Part shown: positions 34,852 to 45,138 of the stretch, piece by piece
Layout: every line of letters starts with the position of its first letter
Position numbering within the stretch: position 1 is the first letter of the stretch
Translations under genes and position numbers: made by a program
Notes under the pieces: generated by a model
What the model was told of the DNA's origin: nothing
Seen by the model: only the letters and a program-made list of their open reading frames with translations
The model's database searches: none
Assembly: GCA_030248135.1 (NCBI GenBank)
Contig: JASANC010000978.1
Coordinates: 45,671 to 109,670, forward strand
Length of the DNA stretch: 64,000 bases
Direction of reading: 5' to 3'
From: Theristus sp. LFF4_11
Lineage: Eukaryota > Nematoda > Chromadorea > Monhysterida > Xyalidae

Positions 34852-35106
34852 GTTAACCATCACCGTTCGCTGGTGGTGTCGATGTATGAGATGGTCGACG
34901 TGGAAGACGTTGCCATTTTGCGGGCGTCGCTTGCCAGTTGTTTCGTTGGCGATGTTGTTTTCGTTGCTTGCGTGTTCATCGGCGCCACTTGCACCCTGCT
35001 GCGCTTCATCTAAACTTGAACTCTGCTCGTTGTCAACATCAGCACCGCCAGCCATCGGCAGCAACAGTAGTCGATTCAGTGCGACTAACTTATTGCGTAC
35101 TTCCAT
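34852..35106 (-). CDS. unc-103: ERG channel, alternative first exon (MEVRNKL N-terminus)
   Basis: Candidate first coding exon of 85 codons, starting at an ATG (35106) with an in-frame TAA a few codons upstream and ending at a consensus donor, GTTAAC|GTAAGT, in phase 0. The peptide begins MEVRNKLVALNRLLLLPMAG, continues with a Ser/Asp/Glu-rich stretch (NEQSSSLDEAQQGASGADEH) and ends in a His/Arg-rich stretch, HRHHQRTVMVN. Spliced to 12612 it would read [13 protein letters not shown]. There is no signal peptide in the usual sense, although the early Leu-rich patch is mildly hydrophobic; a cytoplasmic N-terminus is expected for this family. No PAS domain. Evidence is the start context, donor quality and phase, not homology. 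Confidence 0.55.
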
Positions 35107-35121
35107 TCGTAAACGCCCGTC

Positions 35122-35403
35122 TTAGTGTATCGGTCGTTTTATGTCTTGTCCAACTGCTGACTGAATCTCATATGTTCCAGTCTCAGGCGTGTCTTGCGTC
35201 GTTATGCGTTGCCACCGACGATATGCCTTTGTCGTAAATGGCATGCGCACATGCGCACTATTTTTTTTTGTTTTTTCATCGCACAACAAATCGGTGATTG
35301 CCGTTAAAAACCACTGCCGTGCCATTAACGGTTGCTTGCTTGTTAGCAACGGTTCCGCAAAACGTGCCGCAACGTTCCAGTAGCACTGAGTTGTAAAATT
35401 CAA
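35122..35403 (-). CDS. Unassigned ORF just upstream of, and in frame with, the 35.1-kb ERG first exon
   Basis: 93 codons, starting MNFTTQCYWNVAARFAEPLL and ending GQDIKRPIH, TAA; five codons later, in the same frame, comes the ATG of the MEVRNKL exon. Composition is protein-like (RQWFLTAITDLLCDEKTKK). It could be an upstream ORF in the leader or an N-terminal extension broken by one stop. No homology recognised. Confidence 0.25.
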   Translation of the reverse strand: MNFTTQCYWNVAARFAEPLLTSKQPLMARQWFLTAITDLLCDEKTKKNSAHVRMPFTTKAYRRWQRITTQDTPETGTYEIQSAVGQDIKRPIH

Positions 35404-35755
35404 GTGGGTTCCAGAAATTCTTGTATTTTATGGACGCTTTGCAGTGCTGCTAAGCTTGTCGTCATGGTCAAACTTGCTTTGATATTATGCTAGTTGTGGG
35501 TTGAAATAAACAAATGCAAAAACATTCAATAATTGTGCGGCAGTAACGTAAGGCCAGCATCTGCATATCATATTTTTTGATCTGTTCTGAATGTGGAATA
35601 TGGAAATTGTCTAAAAGACACTGAAAATTAACAAAAAAGTTATGAACAACATCCACCTTCGCTCGTGTGCACATGGTAAAAGGAAAAGGTGATTATTGCG
35701 CTTGGAATGGCGCGCACAAGCGTCGCACGCGAACGGCAACTTAGCGTTGACACGA

Positions 35756-36670
35756 TACAGGGTGAAGCAAAAAAAGGTTCCAACTTCAAAATGCTCTCAA
35801 TGGCTTGTGTTACGATGTTTCGAATTGAAAATTGGAACACTATTAGAACACTTTATGAGATTTTTCTGACCAACTTTTTTAGGGTATGTTGCCCCTATTA
35901 CTCACTGCAGCAGAATATCTGGAAAACATGATAAATTCGCAAATGTTGTGAAATGCAGACGGTTAATTTACTGTAGCTGTAACAAATACCAAAGATAAAC
36001 GTTGATGACAACTCGAGTGTTCACAACACAAAAAAGACGAAAAAAGCAATACGCACATATAGTAGCTTGGAAATGCCGAATGCCCAACTGCATTTGAACA
36101 GTCTTTGAGCACTCTGATGTTTCACTTTGAGTCTGAGTGTGCATGAGTGGCCCTGCTCAGAACAGATGCGAATTTATCTTTTCAAATGCAAATTGCTGTT
36201 TTTTCTTTTTTAATTCACACAATTAGCCACTCTGATATTTTCACCCCAGCAGACATGACTGTTTTCTGCAGTGAAAGCGCCAACAGAATGCTGCTGAGCT
36301 TCCGCCATCGCATGGACGCGCTCATTGAGAACAATGGCGCTCACATTGAGCAGCTGACCAAGCGCAAACTGGCAGTAGATGGGGAAGAAGAAGAAGATGA
36401 AGAAATCCACAGACTGCCTGATAAGGATCTAGATGATGATCTGGACGTTTACGAGCAATGATAAACGTGAGATTATTTATGAACATTGTTTTTGTGCCAA
36501 ACATTGCTATTTTTGAAAATTACACTGCAAAAATGAACTGAAACGTGTAAACCAAAAAATTAGATGAGAAAAATCCTCCCATAGTGTTCTAAAAGTGTTC
36601 CAAATTTTAAGTAAGGCCATAAGCCAGTGAGAGCATTTTGAAGTTGGAACCTTTTTTGGTTCACCCTGTG
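35756..36670 (+). mobile_element. Mariner-type element with transposase relic
   Basis: Ends TACAGGGTGAAGCAAAAAAA and, reversed, CACAGGGTGAACCAAAAAAG; the inverted match extends about 55 bp (GGTTCCAACTTCAAAATGCT). It contains a transposase end (see 36270-36462). It sits about 650 bp 5' of the 35.1-kb ERG first exon. Confidence 0.85.
36270..36462 (+). pseudogene. Transposase C-terminal relic
   Basis: Open frame with MLLSFRHRMDALIENNGAHI then EQLTKRKLAVDGEEEEDEEI and an acidic end, DDDLDVYEQ. It is the same motif as VLESFRHRMAAVIENRGAHM at 0.6 kb and GFRHRLQAVIENNGGHIEQF at 56.8 kb, i.e. the tail of a Tc1/mariner transposase. The catalytic part is gone. Confidence 0.75.
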
Positions 36671-37421
36671 TTTTGAATATGTGTACCTGTATAGACGTTC
36701 AGGCACCAACGTAAGCACGCAATCATACGTTTACCCACCAACTTGGTTGAGCTTTCATTATAATTTCTTGTCTTGTCGCTACTCGGAATTTTGGCAACAT
36801 TGAGCGCTTCGCTCCTAGGCTGTGAAATGAAACTTGACGTGGAACAACACGCTTGATTGCATTTTTGGCGCTGATGTGCATGTGAACTTGACGCTTTCTC
36901 CAGATTCAGTAAATGATGCAGGTCCGTCACGGGCTGCTGGGGCCACTGGGCAGCATTATGGGGCATTTGTTGCAACAACTGCCCAGATGGTAAAATATGT
37001 CATTTTCCCCGACAAGCAAATTTCAATTTCACAAAATTCACCAATCTTATCAACACAAAGGAAGCAATTAGTCACAGTAAAATAATAATGTTGTGATCTT
37101 TACATTTGTCTGCGTCTGAATGCAGCACCGTAATTGGTCAGAAATAGTAGGTTGCTGCAGATGTGTAAAACGGCGAACGGGCGCGCTAACTGAGCCGCAA
37201 AACACAAAAAGTCGGTTCATTCCTAATCGGCAAGTAATGGATTTTTCTCGAGCAAAAAATAAAGTGCATGTGTGCCAATTCAAGCGCAAAAAGAGTTAAC
37301 CTAACCGACTAGTTAGTAAAAACTCTATTGAGTTTGTTGAACGGTTGGCTGAACGCTCCGATTTGCCCATAAAAACATGAAAACAGGTATAAAACGAAGT
37401 AGCAACTTGATGTATACATAC

Positions 37422-37508
37422 CGCTGCGAATTTCTCCCGAATGTTGAACCGTGATTTTTGCTCGGTGGAGCCGCCACTTTCGTTGCTTTCACTGCCACTG
37501 CGCTGTTT
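37422..37508 (-). CDS. Probable ERG-locus cassette exon, phase 0/0, 29 residues
   Basis: An 87-bp open block lies between a strong acceptor (T8-GTGCACACAG) and a strong donor (GCAGCG|GTATGT). It starts and ends in phase 0 and encodes a Ser/Glu-rich then basic peptide, KQRSGSESNESGGSTEQ followed by KSRFNIREKFAA. It can join the VLSLGADV exon at 12612 in frame. The two exons to its right end in phase 1, so it cannot follow them; it needs an upstream phase-0 exon. Alternatively it is the end of a longer first exon, because the frame stays open upstream with an ATG at 37643 (peptide start MVRAIYLARQIAVYEHDE). Not in any family I recognise; assigned to ERG only by strand, phase and position. Confidence 0.45.
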
Positions 37509-38985
37509 CTGTGTGCACAAAAAAAACTGAGTGTTTTGTGTGCTTTTATGATCGATGCACAGGAAATACGGACATCGTTTGTTTTGTTTCTCGTCGTGTT
37601 CGTACACAGCAATTTGTCTCGCCAAATAAATTGCTCTTACCATGTGGTACAAACTTTTTTCCGTGAGTTGTTTATCGAATGCAAGTCAGACAAAAACTAA
37701 AAAAGCCAGTGTTCATTGCTAATGGGGTCGCTGTGAATGCGCGAACAAAGCGTGACAGCACTAACAGTGACGTTGGTGCCAGTGCGATCGCGACCAACTG
37801 GCGCGTCGTGCTCAGCAGCACCAGCAACCATCGATCCGCTCACGTGCGTCCGAAAAATGTCATTGTTGCTTCTGAGTACATGTGTAGCAATGTTAACTCA
37901 AGGGTTCACTTGTAATTTGCTGTAGCATCCAAATTGTCGGCGCTTTTACTCCAATAAAGAACGGTGTACACAACTGATGAACCTTCGGAGATCATGCACC
38001 ATCTGACTGTGACTGCGTGTGAGTGTGTCGTCTTGTTTTGCACGATTGTCGAGCGCGCTCTGCTGCTGTTCCAAAGGCAACGCGTTCAGACTCGGTGAAA
38101 TCGTGCGGCACAAGGGCGCTTTCCGCAGATGACACTGCAAGGCAGCACGGCTGCGGCACGCCCGCTGCTCACCGCGACGCGCACTGCTCCGGTGCACGTT
38201 CCTGTCCGTTGCATTGCATCAGAAACTCGTCACAACAACAGAAGCCTATGTGCCCGACCAAAGCGATCATTCGGTCGTTTATACTTTTCGAAGTCTTTTT
38301 GCTTCTTTCAACTAAAATAATGTTTGATTGTCGTTTGTCTCCTTCATGGTCTGACCTTAATGACCGAAATAGCCAGGGAGCGTTCTGCACGCAGGGTCAG
38401 CTCTAATTCACAACATTGCTTAAATTCATGTTCGCTTGTCGTTGTTCTCGGACTAACAACTTTTATATGGTACCTGATTTGTCCGCCTGGCGTTAGACCG
38501 ATCCGTGCTTCCTGCGGAACATAAAGGCCACCTTGATTGCTCGGCTGAAATGCCGCTGGCAGCAGGCTTGTTTCAAGCACCAATCCTAAAATTTTTCATG
38601 ACCTTTGCAAATATTTCTTCGTTAAAAAACAATTTTTTTCTGACATGTAGCACCGCCTCTGCACGTACTTTTCGGTTGGTAGCTGAACACAATGACCATT
38701 GCAGCTTTTTGAACAAATAAACCAATTTATGGTTTTATCAAATACATGTACCAAGCTTGAGTTCTGAATTTTGTTGATATAAACCGATCAGTACGAAAAA
38801 AAATTTGGTCCATCGCTACTGTAGATACATATACAGTTCATTTTTATTGATCAACGTTTTTGTTTGAATGGAACTACAAATAGTACCGTTAAAATAACTG
38901 TCTTAAAGTACTAACTTGTAAGAATGAAGTTCAATAAAAAGTGAAACAAAAAGGGAGTAGTTTGTCGGGATTGCGAGTGGCTTAC

Positions 38986-39180
38986 CACTTTCAAGTGAGG
39001 ATGCCTTTCTAATTGCATTGCCGGCGACAACCGACTGCATCGTCAGTTCACCAGCAGCAGCTTGGCCCGCTGCACTGGTGTCACCAGCATCCGTGTTCAC
39101 ACTGCTGCGTATTGGCAGAGTTGTAGTCTTGTTGGCGCTGGTAAAATTAATCAGCTCAATATCCTCGTCTTGGCGCTCAT
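38986..39180 (-). CDS. unc-103: ERG channel, N-terminal linker exon 2
   Basis: Internal exon between the acceptor TTTGTTGCAG and donor AGTG|GTAAGC, 195 bp, phase 1 in and phase 1 out. It encodes an acidic then Ala/Ser-rich linker: ERQDEDIELINFTSANKTT near the start and AIRKASSLES at the end. The final G joins AC of the exon at 32864 to form Asp, giving KASSLES-D-IADLERFQRIEPQQEK. In vertebrate ERG the equivalent linker has a Ser-rich stretch followed by DLVRYRTISKIPQ, so the resemblance is modest but in the right place. Intron lengths on either side are about 5.5 kb and 6.1 kb. Confidence 0.65.
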
Positions 39181-39189
39181 CTGCAACAA

Positions 39190-42100
39190 ATCATGCAAAC
39201 ATACATACATGTAGATATGTAGGTACGGTGTGGGTGTGAAAAAAATCGTCGCTTGTATAATGCTTTTGATACAGACAGGCCACCTGAGTCTTCTTTCTCG
39301 GTTCTCAAGAGACACACTCCGCAAGCACCATGGCATTCGGTTTATTTTGGTTCTCAAACGCATTCTAAATAGTACACATTTTAACATCTGCGGAGTAGTG
39401 GAAACATTCACGCGCTCCACAATGAAGAGCATAAATGAGCCTGCGCTGACACGCACCACATTCGAGAGTAAACCATTTATGGAATTAGGAGAATATTCTA
39501 TGTGATTGTGCCAAACACGGTGGTCGCTCTAAAATGGCTGCACACCATAAAATATGTTGGCTAGGCGAATAACGCTTGAGTCAGAGCGCGTCGCTCGCTG
39601 GTAATGCTGTCACATTCTGTGTGTCGTTGTACTGTGCGATGAGCATGACTGTAATTTGAGGTAAAAAACTCGACAGTGGACACAATTTTAGAACGGTCTG
39701 GTCGTGTCTATACCTAACGCAGTGACAGTCGTGCCTGCAATCGCAACTAAACTGCATAAAAAACAAATGCCGTCGAAAAGCATGACACGGTATCTGCATG
39801 AGGCTGTGGCATATTGGCATTCATGTCATTGGTGTCTGTTTTTTGTCAAGCACATGCGAGAAATGCGTCTGTTTGAGACTGAGACGGACTATATGCACCA
39901 GTTTTTGTATTCAGCTCAGCACAGAACTGTTAAAAAGGCAATACATGCAGGATGCAGCAGGATACTCGCGGAATTGCGTGAATGCACATACATACATGCA
40001 ACTACAATGTGCTGTACGTGTATAAACAACGTACATATATTGTACATGTTCACAAACGACTAGCATATATACATTAAGCAGATGTGCATGGAGAAAACAA
40101 GATGAAACGCAAAGAATGGGCGGAACGAGCTTGAAATCAACGCCTCAGGCAGAGCGTTAATGTTTACTAAAGATATCGGCTGGCTGCACACCTTGACGCG
40201 CAGCGCTGCGCTGTACATTCGACATCCGCAGCTTCCATGAACCACTCTATCCGGCTAGAAGCCAAAGTTTTATGATATGTACAAGTAGAGAGTTGTCCGA
40301 TGCACTAATACATGTAATTTGTGCAGCAATAACTGCGTACATACATCTAGGCGTTAAATGCTAGTGCTGAGGGATTGAGGGTTTATCATTCCTATTAGCG
40401 TTAGCGCCCTTACATTGTATGCAAATGTTGTTACTCTGAGATTATTATCCGGTTGTATTACCTCCGTTCCTGGTTGACTTATGTAAAACAGTGACCAATC
40501 GGAAAACAAAAGCAGTACATTTCAGCAGTTTTACTGCCAGTTTTCTTTCAAAGTGAACTGCATGTACATGTACGCTGTTGGTCACTAGTCGGTCAGCAAA
40601 CAAGACGTTCAAAACTGGACGAAGGAAGGCTTATTAGTGATATAGCACACGCGACATCGCCTTCTTGATTCGTTTATTTTGTTCACAAAATATCAAAATT
40701 GCAGTGGTCTAGTCAGTCGGGTGCACAAATATCGTTTGGGCTTGTGTGGCTAGCACAACAAGCCAACAGGCTTCCTGTTGCTGTCTCGTTTTTAACGGCT
40801 GGCTCCAAACATCGGATGACATTAATACTAACAACAGCGCAGATGCCGGTCATGCTCCAGATGAGACATGTTGCTGCGCACTGACAGCCAGTAAACAGGC
40901 GAAACATCTAAAAGTCATAATCATGCCTATGTATTTGTGTAAATGCACATGTTGCGCTAGCCTGTAACAGATCCAGTGACAATTGTGCAAACCGATAAAG
41001 GTTTGTTGCTTCATAATCTACAAAAAATGTTGTATACCACCAAGAAGACTGCGGGAAAAATGTCGTCAAGTGAAAGCATTCTGCACAAGCACGCTGCACG
41101 CATAATGGTTGCGAATATGTTGGTGCGTGCGTGTGACGCAATGTAATCAACAAAAGTCCCACCAGTGCTAAGTTGTGCGAATGTGCGTCAGTATGAGCGA
41201 CATTAGGCTCTCATTTTGCGTCCAGACCTTTGTGCTACCCTTTTTGAGCACACACCCAGCGCAGTAAGCGCCAACTCAGCTAACGTCAGTCGACTATAAA
41301 AAGTTGCAAAATAGCTCATTATCACGATCACGGGTGCACTGACGGAGCAAAGAAGGCTAACGATGAAAGAACTAAGCCGTCAACTAAATCTTATTCCTGT
41401 GTAGCTTTCTAACTGATCGTGCACGTTGACTCTAACTGCACGCACATTTATCGCATTTTCACGAAAAGTGTGATCAAAGTCAAGTCACTAATTACCTAAA
41501 AATGCGGAAGACGCATATAAAAGGTAGAATATGGAATTGTGTAAGCAGTGACAAACTTGGTTTGACAACTGTTTTTATGTCTCTGATGTGGCACACGGAT
41601 ACAAGTACACAGAGTTATGTTTTTGCGCCGCGATTGTGTTGCTGAAAAACGTAAGAAATCATTCAAAGTATTTTCACCGTTATTTAGTTATTTATTTATT
41701 CAAAAGTTATTTGGCATGATCAGTTATTTACTAAATCCATTCAGACGTTGCTGCAAAAAGGATCTTGAATAAGTGCACGTTTGTGCGGCGATCCATTCTT
41801 TGCAACGAGCTCTCGACCGATTACTTTTTGGATTTAGATCCAAATGTAATACAGAGATTCTGTGCCGCATGACACATGGAATAGAGGTAAAATTCTCGTT
41901 GACATGCTTCTTTCAGAAAAAATAAATGACCAGACAGCCAAATCTTCTTTTTCCTGAAAAATGAATGATCATACTGTGATTTAATCAAAGCTTGCACGCA
42001 ATCATTTTGCCGCACGCTTAAAATTGAGCGCACTGGGCTCAAATTACGAAGATTGCTTTCAGATTAATATACCAGGCCGTCATTGCAGAATTCAAGAACA

Positions 42101-42860
42101 TGCATGAATTGCTCTTGAATGAGCTGTATATACCAGTATATACTGTGAGTTAAAACCCAGCATGTGATACAAAAACATGCCATCAAAAATAAATTGGCTC
42201 CGCATGGCAAAAGGATAAATTGTTAGTTACTTCCGTTTTTAAACTGAAGGCCGACGAAAACTGCTTGAAAATGCAGAGCAGCAACGACAACAACGGCAAA
42301 CAACAGCGGTAGTGTGCTGCATGAACGGATGGACACTTGTGAGTTAGTTGTGACTGACGCTAAGAACGATAAAAAAACAAAATGTGTTGTCCAGGCGGCA
42401 CGTAGCAGTCAAATCCAAACTAATGCCAACGTGCACTATCGCGCATACGCCAGAGCTCGCAATTTCAACTCCGATCGTTCATTCAGAAGCGCACCGTGTG
42501 TTACGCCGCTGTTGCTGGCTTTCGAGAGCGAATTGTACACAAAATACAAAACGCACATAAAATCGTGTGCCAGTGTGTGTGTTCTCCCTCCGCGGAGCAC
42601 GTAATAATATAAAGCGTTCTGTTCATCTCGAAACGGACATTGCTGCTGGTAGCATTTGAACGAACGCACCTGTGTTGTTCGCCACCAAAACAAAACTTTG
42701 TATAAATTCAGTCGCATTCACGCGGCTATTTCATCGTTGCTTTTTTGCTTAGTCAACTAAAACGGTTGTGACAAAAATTCTGTTTCAAATTGTGTTCCTT
42801 CTTGTCCAGCCTGCATCATTTCTGCATTATACAAGACACAATCACAGATCACACACTGTT
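39190..42860. other. No gene seen apart from one short repeat: ERG intron
   Basis: Holds the 41.50-kb repeat listed separately. Chance ORFs only; many TGTACATA-type words around 40.0-40.6 kb. Confidence 0.35.
41500..41610 (+). repeat. Repeat with TATA-like core, paired with 62971-63082
   Basis: AATGCGGAAGACGCATATAAAAGG then GTAAGCAGTGA...ACTTGG...GACAACT and CTCTGATGTGGCACACGGATAC, matching 62971-63082 base for base at most sites and in the same orientation. Could be the end of a retroelement or a duplicated promoter. Confidence 0.6.
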
Positions 42861-42869
42861 TCTAAATGG

Positions 42870-43564
42870 GAGCTGGGTGATACGCCGGCAGATGATTTGA
42901 GGATGAGCGATTTTCATGACAGTCTGTCGCTGTATGTGGAGCAGCGCGAAGCGTCGAGGCGTGCCGAGATCGAAGGAGCACCGGTGCAGGAGGCCCTGCG
43001 GACGTGTTACGCGTACAAACGCGAACCGTGCGGTCGCCGCAGGACGCGCCGTGTGAACTACAGTACTACCTGGACGAACTGGCGGTTCTGTTGTGTCCGA
43101 AACCTTACCGCGGTACGATGAAGACGAACGTGCAAGCAAAATCAGCGGAGAATGCAAAACAACTTGCAGTTGCAAGGCAAATAGTGCATAAGCAGCAACA
43201 ACAACAGGCAACTTTGCAAGTGTACGTCTGGGATGCAATTGCACCAGGAGCAATGGATGCATCGGAGCAGCATAAGGTCATAGAGAACGGATCAACTGGA
43301 GGGGGATTGCGATGCCGCTCACCGGATCTGCTCTGCGAGATCGTGCAAAGGCGTTGGTTTTGGAATAAATGAGAAAGTTACAAGAAGCATGCAGCAGTGA
43401 CGCGCTGTCGAGAGGAATGGCATCAATTGCATGGTCGCATTTTTGGTGTTGTGCGAGGGGAGTTGGCTAATACAGTGCGTCGAAAGTCGAATCGTTCATG
43501 TGGTCGAGGTGGACGTGGCCGAGGGCGAGGCAGTCGAAGTCACGATAAACGAACGATAAAATAA
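42870..43564 (+). pseudogene. Broken plus-strand gene or retrocopy with RGG-type tail, family unknown
   Basis: A GC-richer block inside an ERG intron, on the opposite strand. Frame 1 reads WELGDTPADDLRMSDFHDSL, SLYVEQREASRRAEIEGAPV and TCYAYKREPCG. It then appears to shift frame to SPQDAPCELQYYLDELAVLL and CPKPYRGTMKTNVQAKSAEN, ending RRWFWNK and TGA at 43372. In the same frame after the TGA it stays open to 43564: ESYKKHAAVTRCREEWHQLH, then RRKSNRSCGRGGRGRGRGSR, a basic RGG-box-like end. One frameshift and one stop over 700 bp, with an A-rich end (ATAAAATAAAAGAAAG), suggest a decayed gene or retrocopy. I do not recognise the family; a functional intron-containing gene is not excluded. Confidence 0.4.
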
Positions 43565-43655
43565 AAGAAAGAACGAGATAACTGATTGAGTAACAGTGAA
43601 GAGCAACGTAAACAACAGATCGCAACAGCAACACAATTGTAACCAACACCCTAAA

Positions 43656-44030
43656 GTCGTCTCCGTGGCTCGGTGGTTAGCACGCTCGCCTTCAACCCAG
43701 AAGGTTACGGGTTCGATCCTCCACTGAGGATGACAAACTGCCGCCAGTGTAGCTCTCTACTCTAATAACTACACTGGTTTTCAACGAAAACTTTAGGATT
43801 CGATGCCCTGCGGGGATATACCGACCGCAGGCCACCGAAACCGAAATCGGGCTAAGACCACTGGTGCCCCCAAGACAGAGCGGGGATTAGAGGCTGTGCC
43901 CCTCACGTGGCGACGGTATTCGTTCCACGGGATGGTGAGCCGTCCGTTCCCTAAGCTCACCGGAGTTTGGTACCTTCGGGCTTCCGGAATCGGTGGGGGG
44001 CGCGCTTCAAATATAAAAAAAAATAATCAG
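43656..44030 (+). mobile_element. tRNA-derived SINE
   Basis: The head resembles a tRNA: 5' GTCGTCT can pair with GGATGAC near 43733. An A-box-like TGGCTCGGTGGTTAGCACG and a B-box-like GGTTCGATCC are spaced as in tRNA genes, but the anticodon and T stems are degenerate. A tRNA-unrelated, GC-rich body of about 250 bp follows (CGCAGGCCACCGAAACCGAA, GGTGAGCCGTCCGTTCCC), then an A-rich tail, AAATATAAAAAAAAATAATC. No clear target duplication seen. Confidence 0.75.
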
Positions 44031-44671
44031 TTTGCAAATTCCTTCAAGTCAGTCACGGCAGCACTTCCGAGCGTGCAGCGGTATCGACGTTCGAGGCCGA
44101 GCTCGAAGAGCGATGGATTCAACAATAAACCATTGCACTGTGGTGCACACTTCAAATTTTCAGTTTTATCGCACCTTGTCCTGATTTCTGTGAAAGTTGT
44201 TCAGTCTCGTCATTGTCGGCCAACGGAGCTGTGGGATTCGTGAACGCGTCTGACGGTGTTGCTGATGATAGCAGAGCTCGGTGCGAGTCGCTGCTGCATC
44301 CTGAAGCCTTGTCCGTGCCGTGCTTCACATCTATGTGCAGTGTACAGCGCCAGTAATATGACCAACAATGTTTCAAATTGCATAGTTTAGCGGTAAACAA
44401 AACAACTTTTACTTGGAATGAACAAAGTGAATTATCTTTATTTTCGTCCCGAGACTCACTCACTGCACACATAGACAGGCAAACAGGCACAACGCGGTAA
44501 TTCAAATTTGGTAAGGTGATCCGCGTTTCCTAAATAGGGCCTCGTCATTCACTTAGACTAGTTTGAATTGTCCCATAAAGATTTAAACTAGTTTCCTTTC
44601 GGCGTCTGAAAACGCATATTGAGTCACATACCCTAAAAAATTGATAATATGCAATTAGAGGTTCATCTCAC

Positions 44672-44992
44672 CTTTCGTTGTCGACATTTTCGGTCGTGCA
44701 CTTGAAGCTGCGCGAGCAATTCGCTTCCAGTTGCTTGCGGGACCCCCAGCAGCGTCGTCTGTGGTTGACTCAAGTGTGCTACGTCGTGAGATGCGACTGG
44801 AACGTTGGCTGGCGGTGCGCTGTTGATACGCTGATCGGATGCTAGATGTCAAACTTGACTTTGTCGCTCGTGTTCGTGGCGGCGGCGGTGAGGGCGTCTG
44901 GGAGACAGGCGCCAGTGAGAGCATCACCATCGCCCCGTGCTGCCGGCTTGCCTCGATCGCCACTACCAGCACGTCGCATTCTAGTGCACCAC
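44672..44992 (-). CDS. unc-103: ERG channel, N-terminal linker exon (upstream-most exon seen)
   Basis: Internal coding exon of the cytoplasmic N-terminal linker. It follows a pyrimidine-rich acceptor ending TTCAG and ends at AAAG|GTGAGA. It is 321 bp, entering and leaving in phase 1. The peptide is low-complexity and basic/Ser-rich, with SQTPSPPPPRTRATKSSL in the middle, SQRSSRISRRSTLES next and ARPKMSTTK at the end, comparable in style to the disordered stretch between PAS and S1 in other ERG channels. The last G joins AT of the next exon to make Asp (STTK-D-ERQDEDIELINF). The local GC content is clearly higher than in flanking DNA, as expected for coding sequence. The exon feeding it (phase 1) was not found in 45-64 kb. 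Assignment to this gene rests on phase match and colinearity, not on a conserved domain. Confidence 0.6.
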
Positions 44993-45138
44993 CTGAACGT
45001 GCAACACAAACACAACCGCTCATTGGCGTTATCCATTATTGCTACTGTAGTCGTCCAAATGTTTACTTTTAAGTATTACTTTTGACTGCTTTTGACAAAC
45101 AACGATATTGCAAAGTTGTTTCCCCCACTTATGTTTCA

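Larger units (their letters stand above)
2433..44992 (-). other. unc-103: ERG-type (Kv11/KCNH) voltage-gated K+ channel locus, whole extent seen
   Basis: The locus encodes a six-transmembrane, pore-loop potassium channel subunit that assembles as a plasma-membrane tetramer and carries ERG (IKr-like) current. Seen directly: a chain of minus-strand exons encoding an S1-S6 core with a GFGN selectivity filter, a C-linker, a cyclic-nucleotide-binding homology domain and a C-terminal coiled coil. Splice phases agree at every junction but one. The shortest complete isoform, starting at 13231, would be about 1,055 residues, within the usual ERG range. The wording is ERG, not EAG or ELK ([52 protein letters not shown]). 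The symbol is that of the nematode orthologue and is an inference. No PAS/eag domain exon was found in the window, so the 5' end may lie beyond base 64000. Introns of the tail and CNBD are about 90-300 bp, apart from 2.45 kb between 6799 and 4345; those before the pore reach about 20 kb. Confidence 0.9.

Noticed and set aside
38344..38583. 79-codon minus-strand ORF with protein-like wording
   Set aside because: No splice sites found at its ends and no family; kept out of the feature list.
43656..43735. A functional tRNA gene
   Set aside because: A- and B-boxes and the acceptor stem are present, but the anticodon loop has six bases, the T stem does not pair, and a long body with an A-rich tail follows; this is a SINE head.
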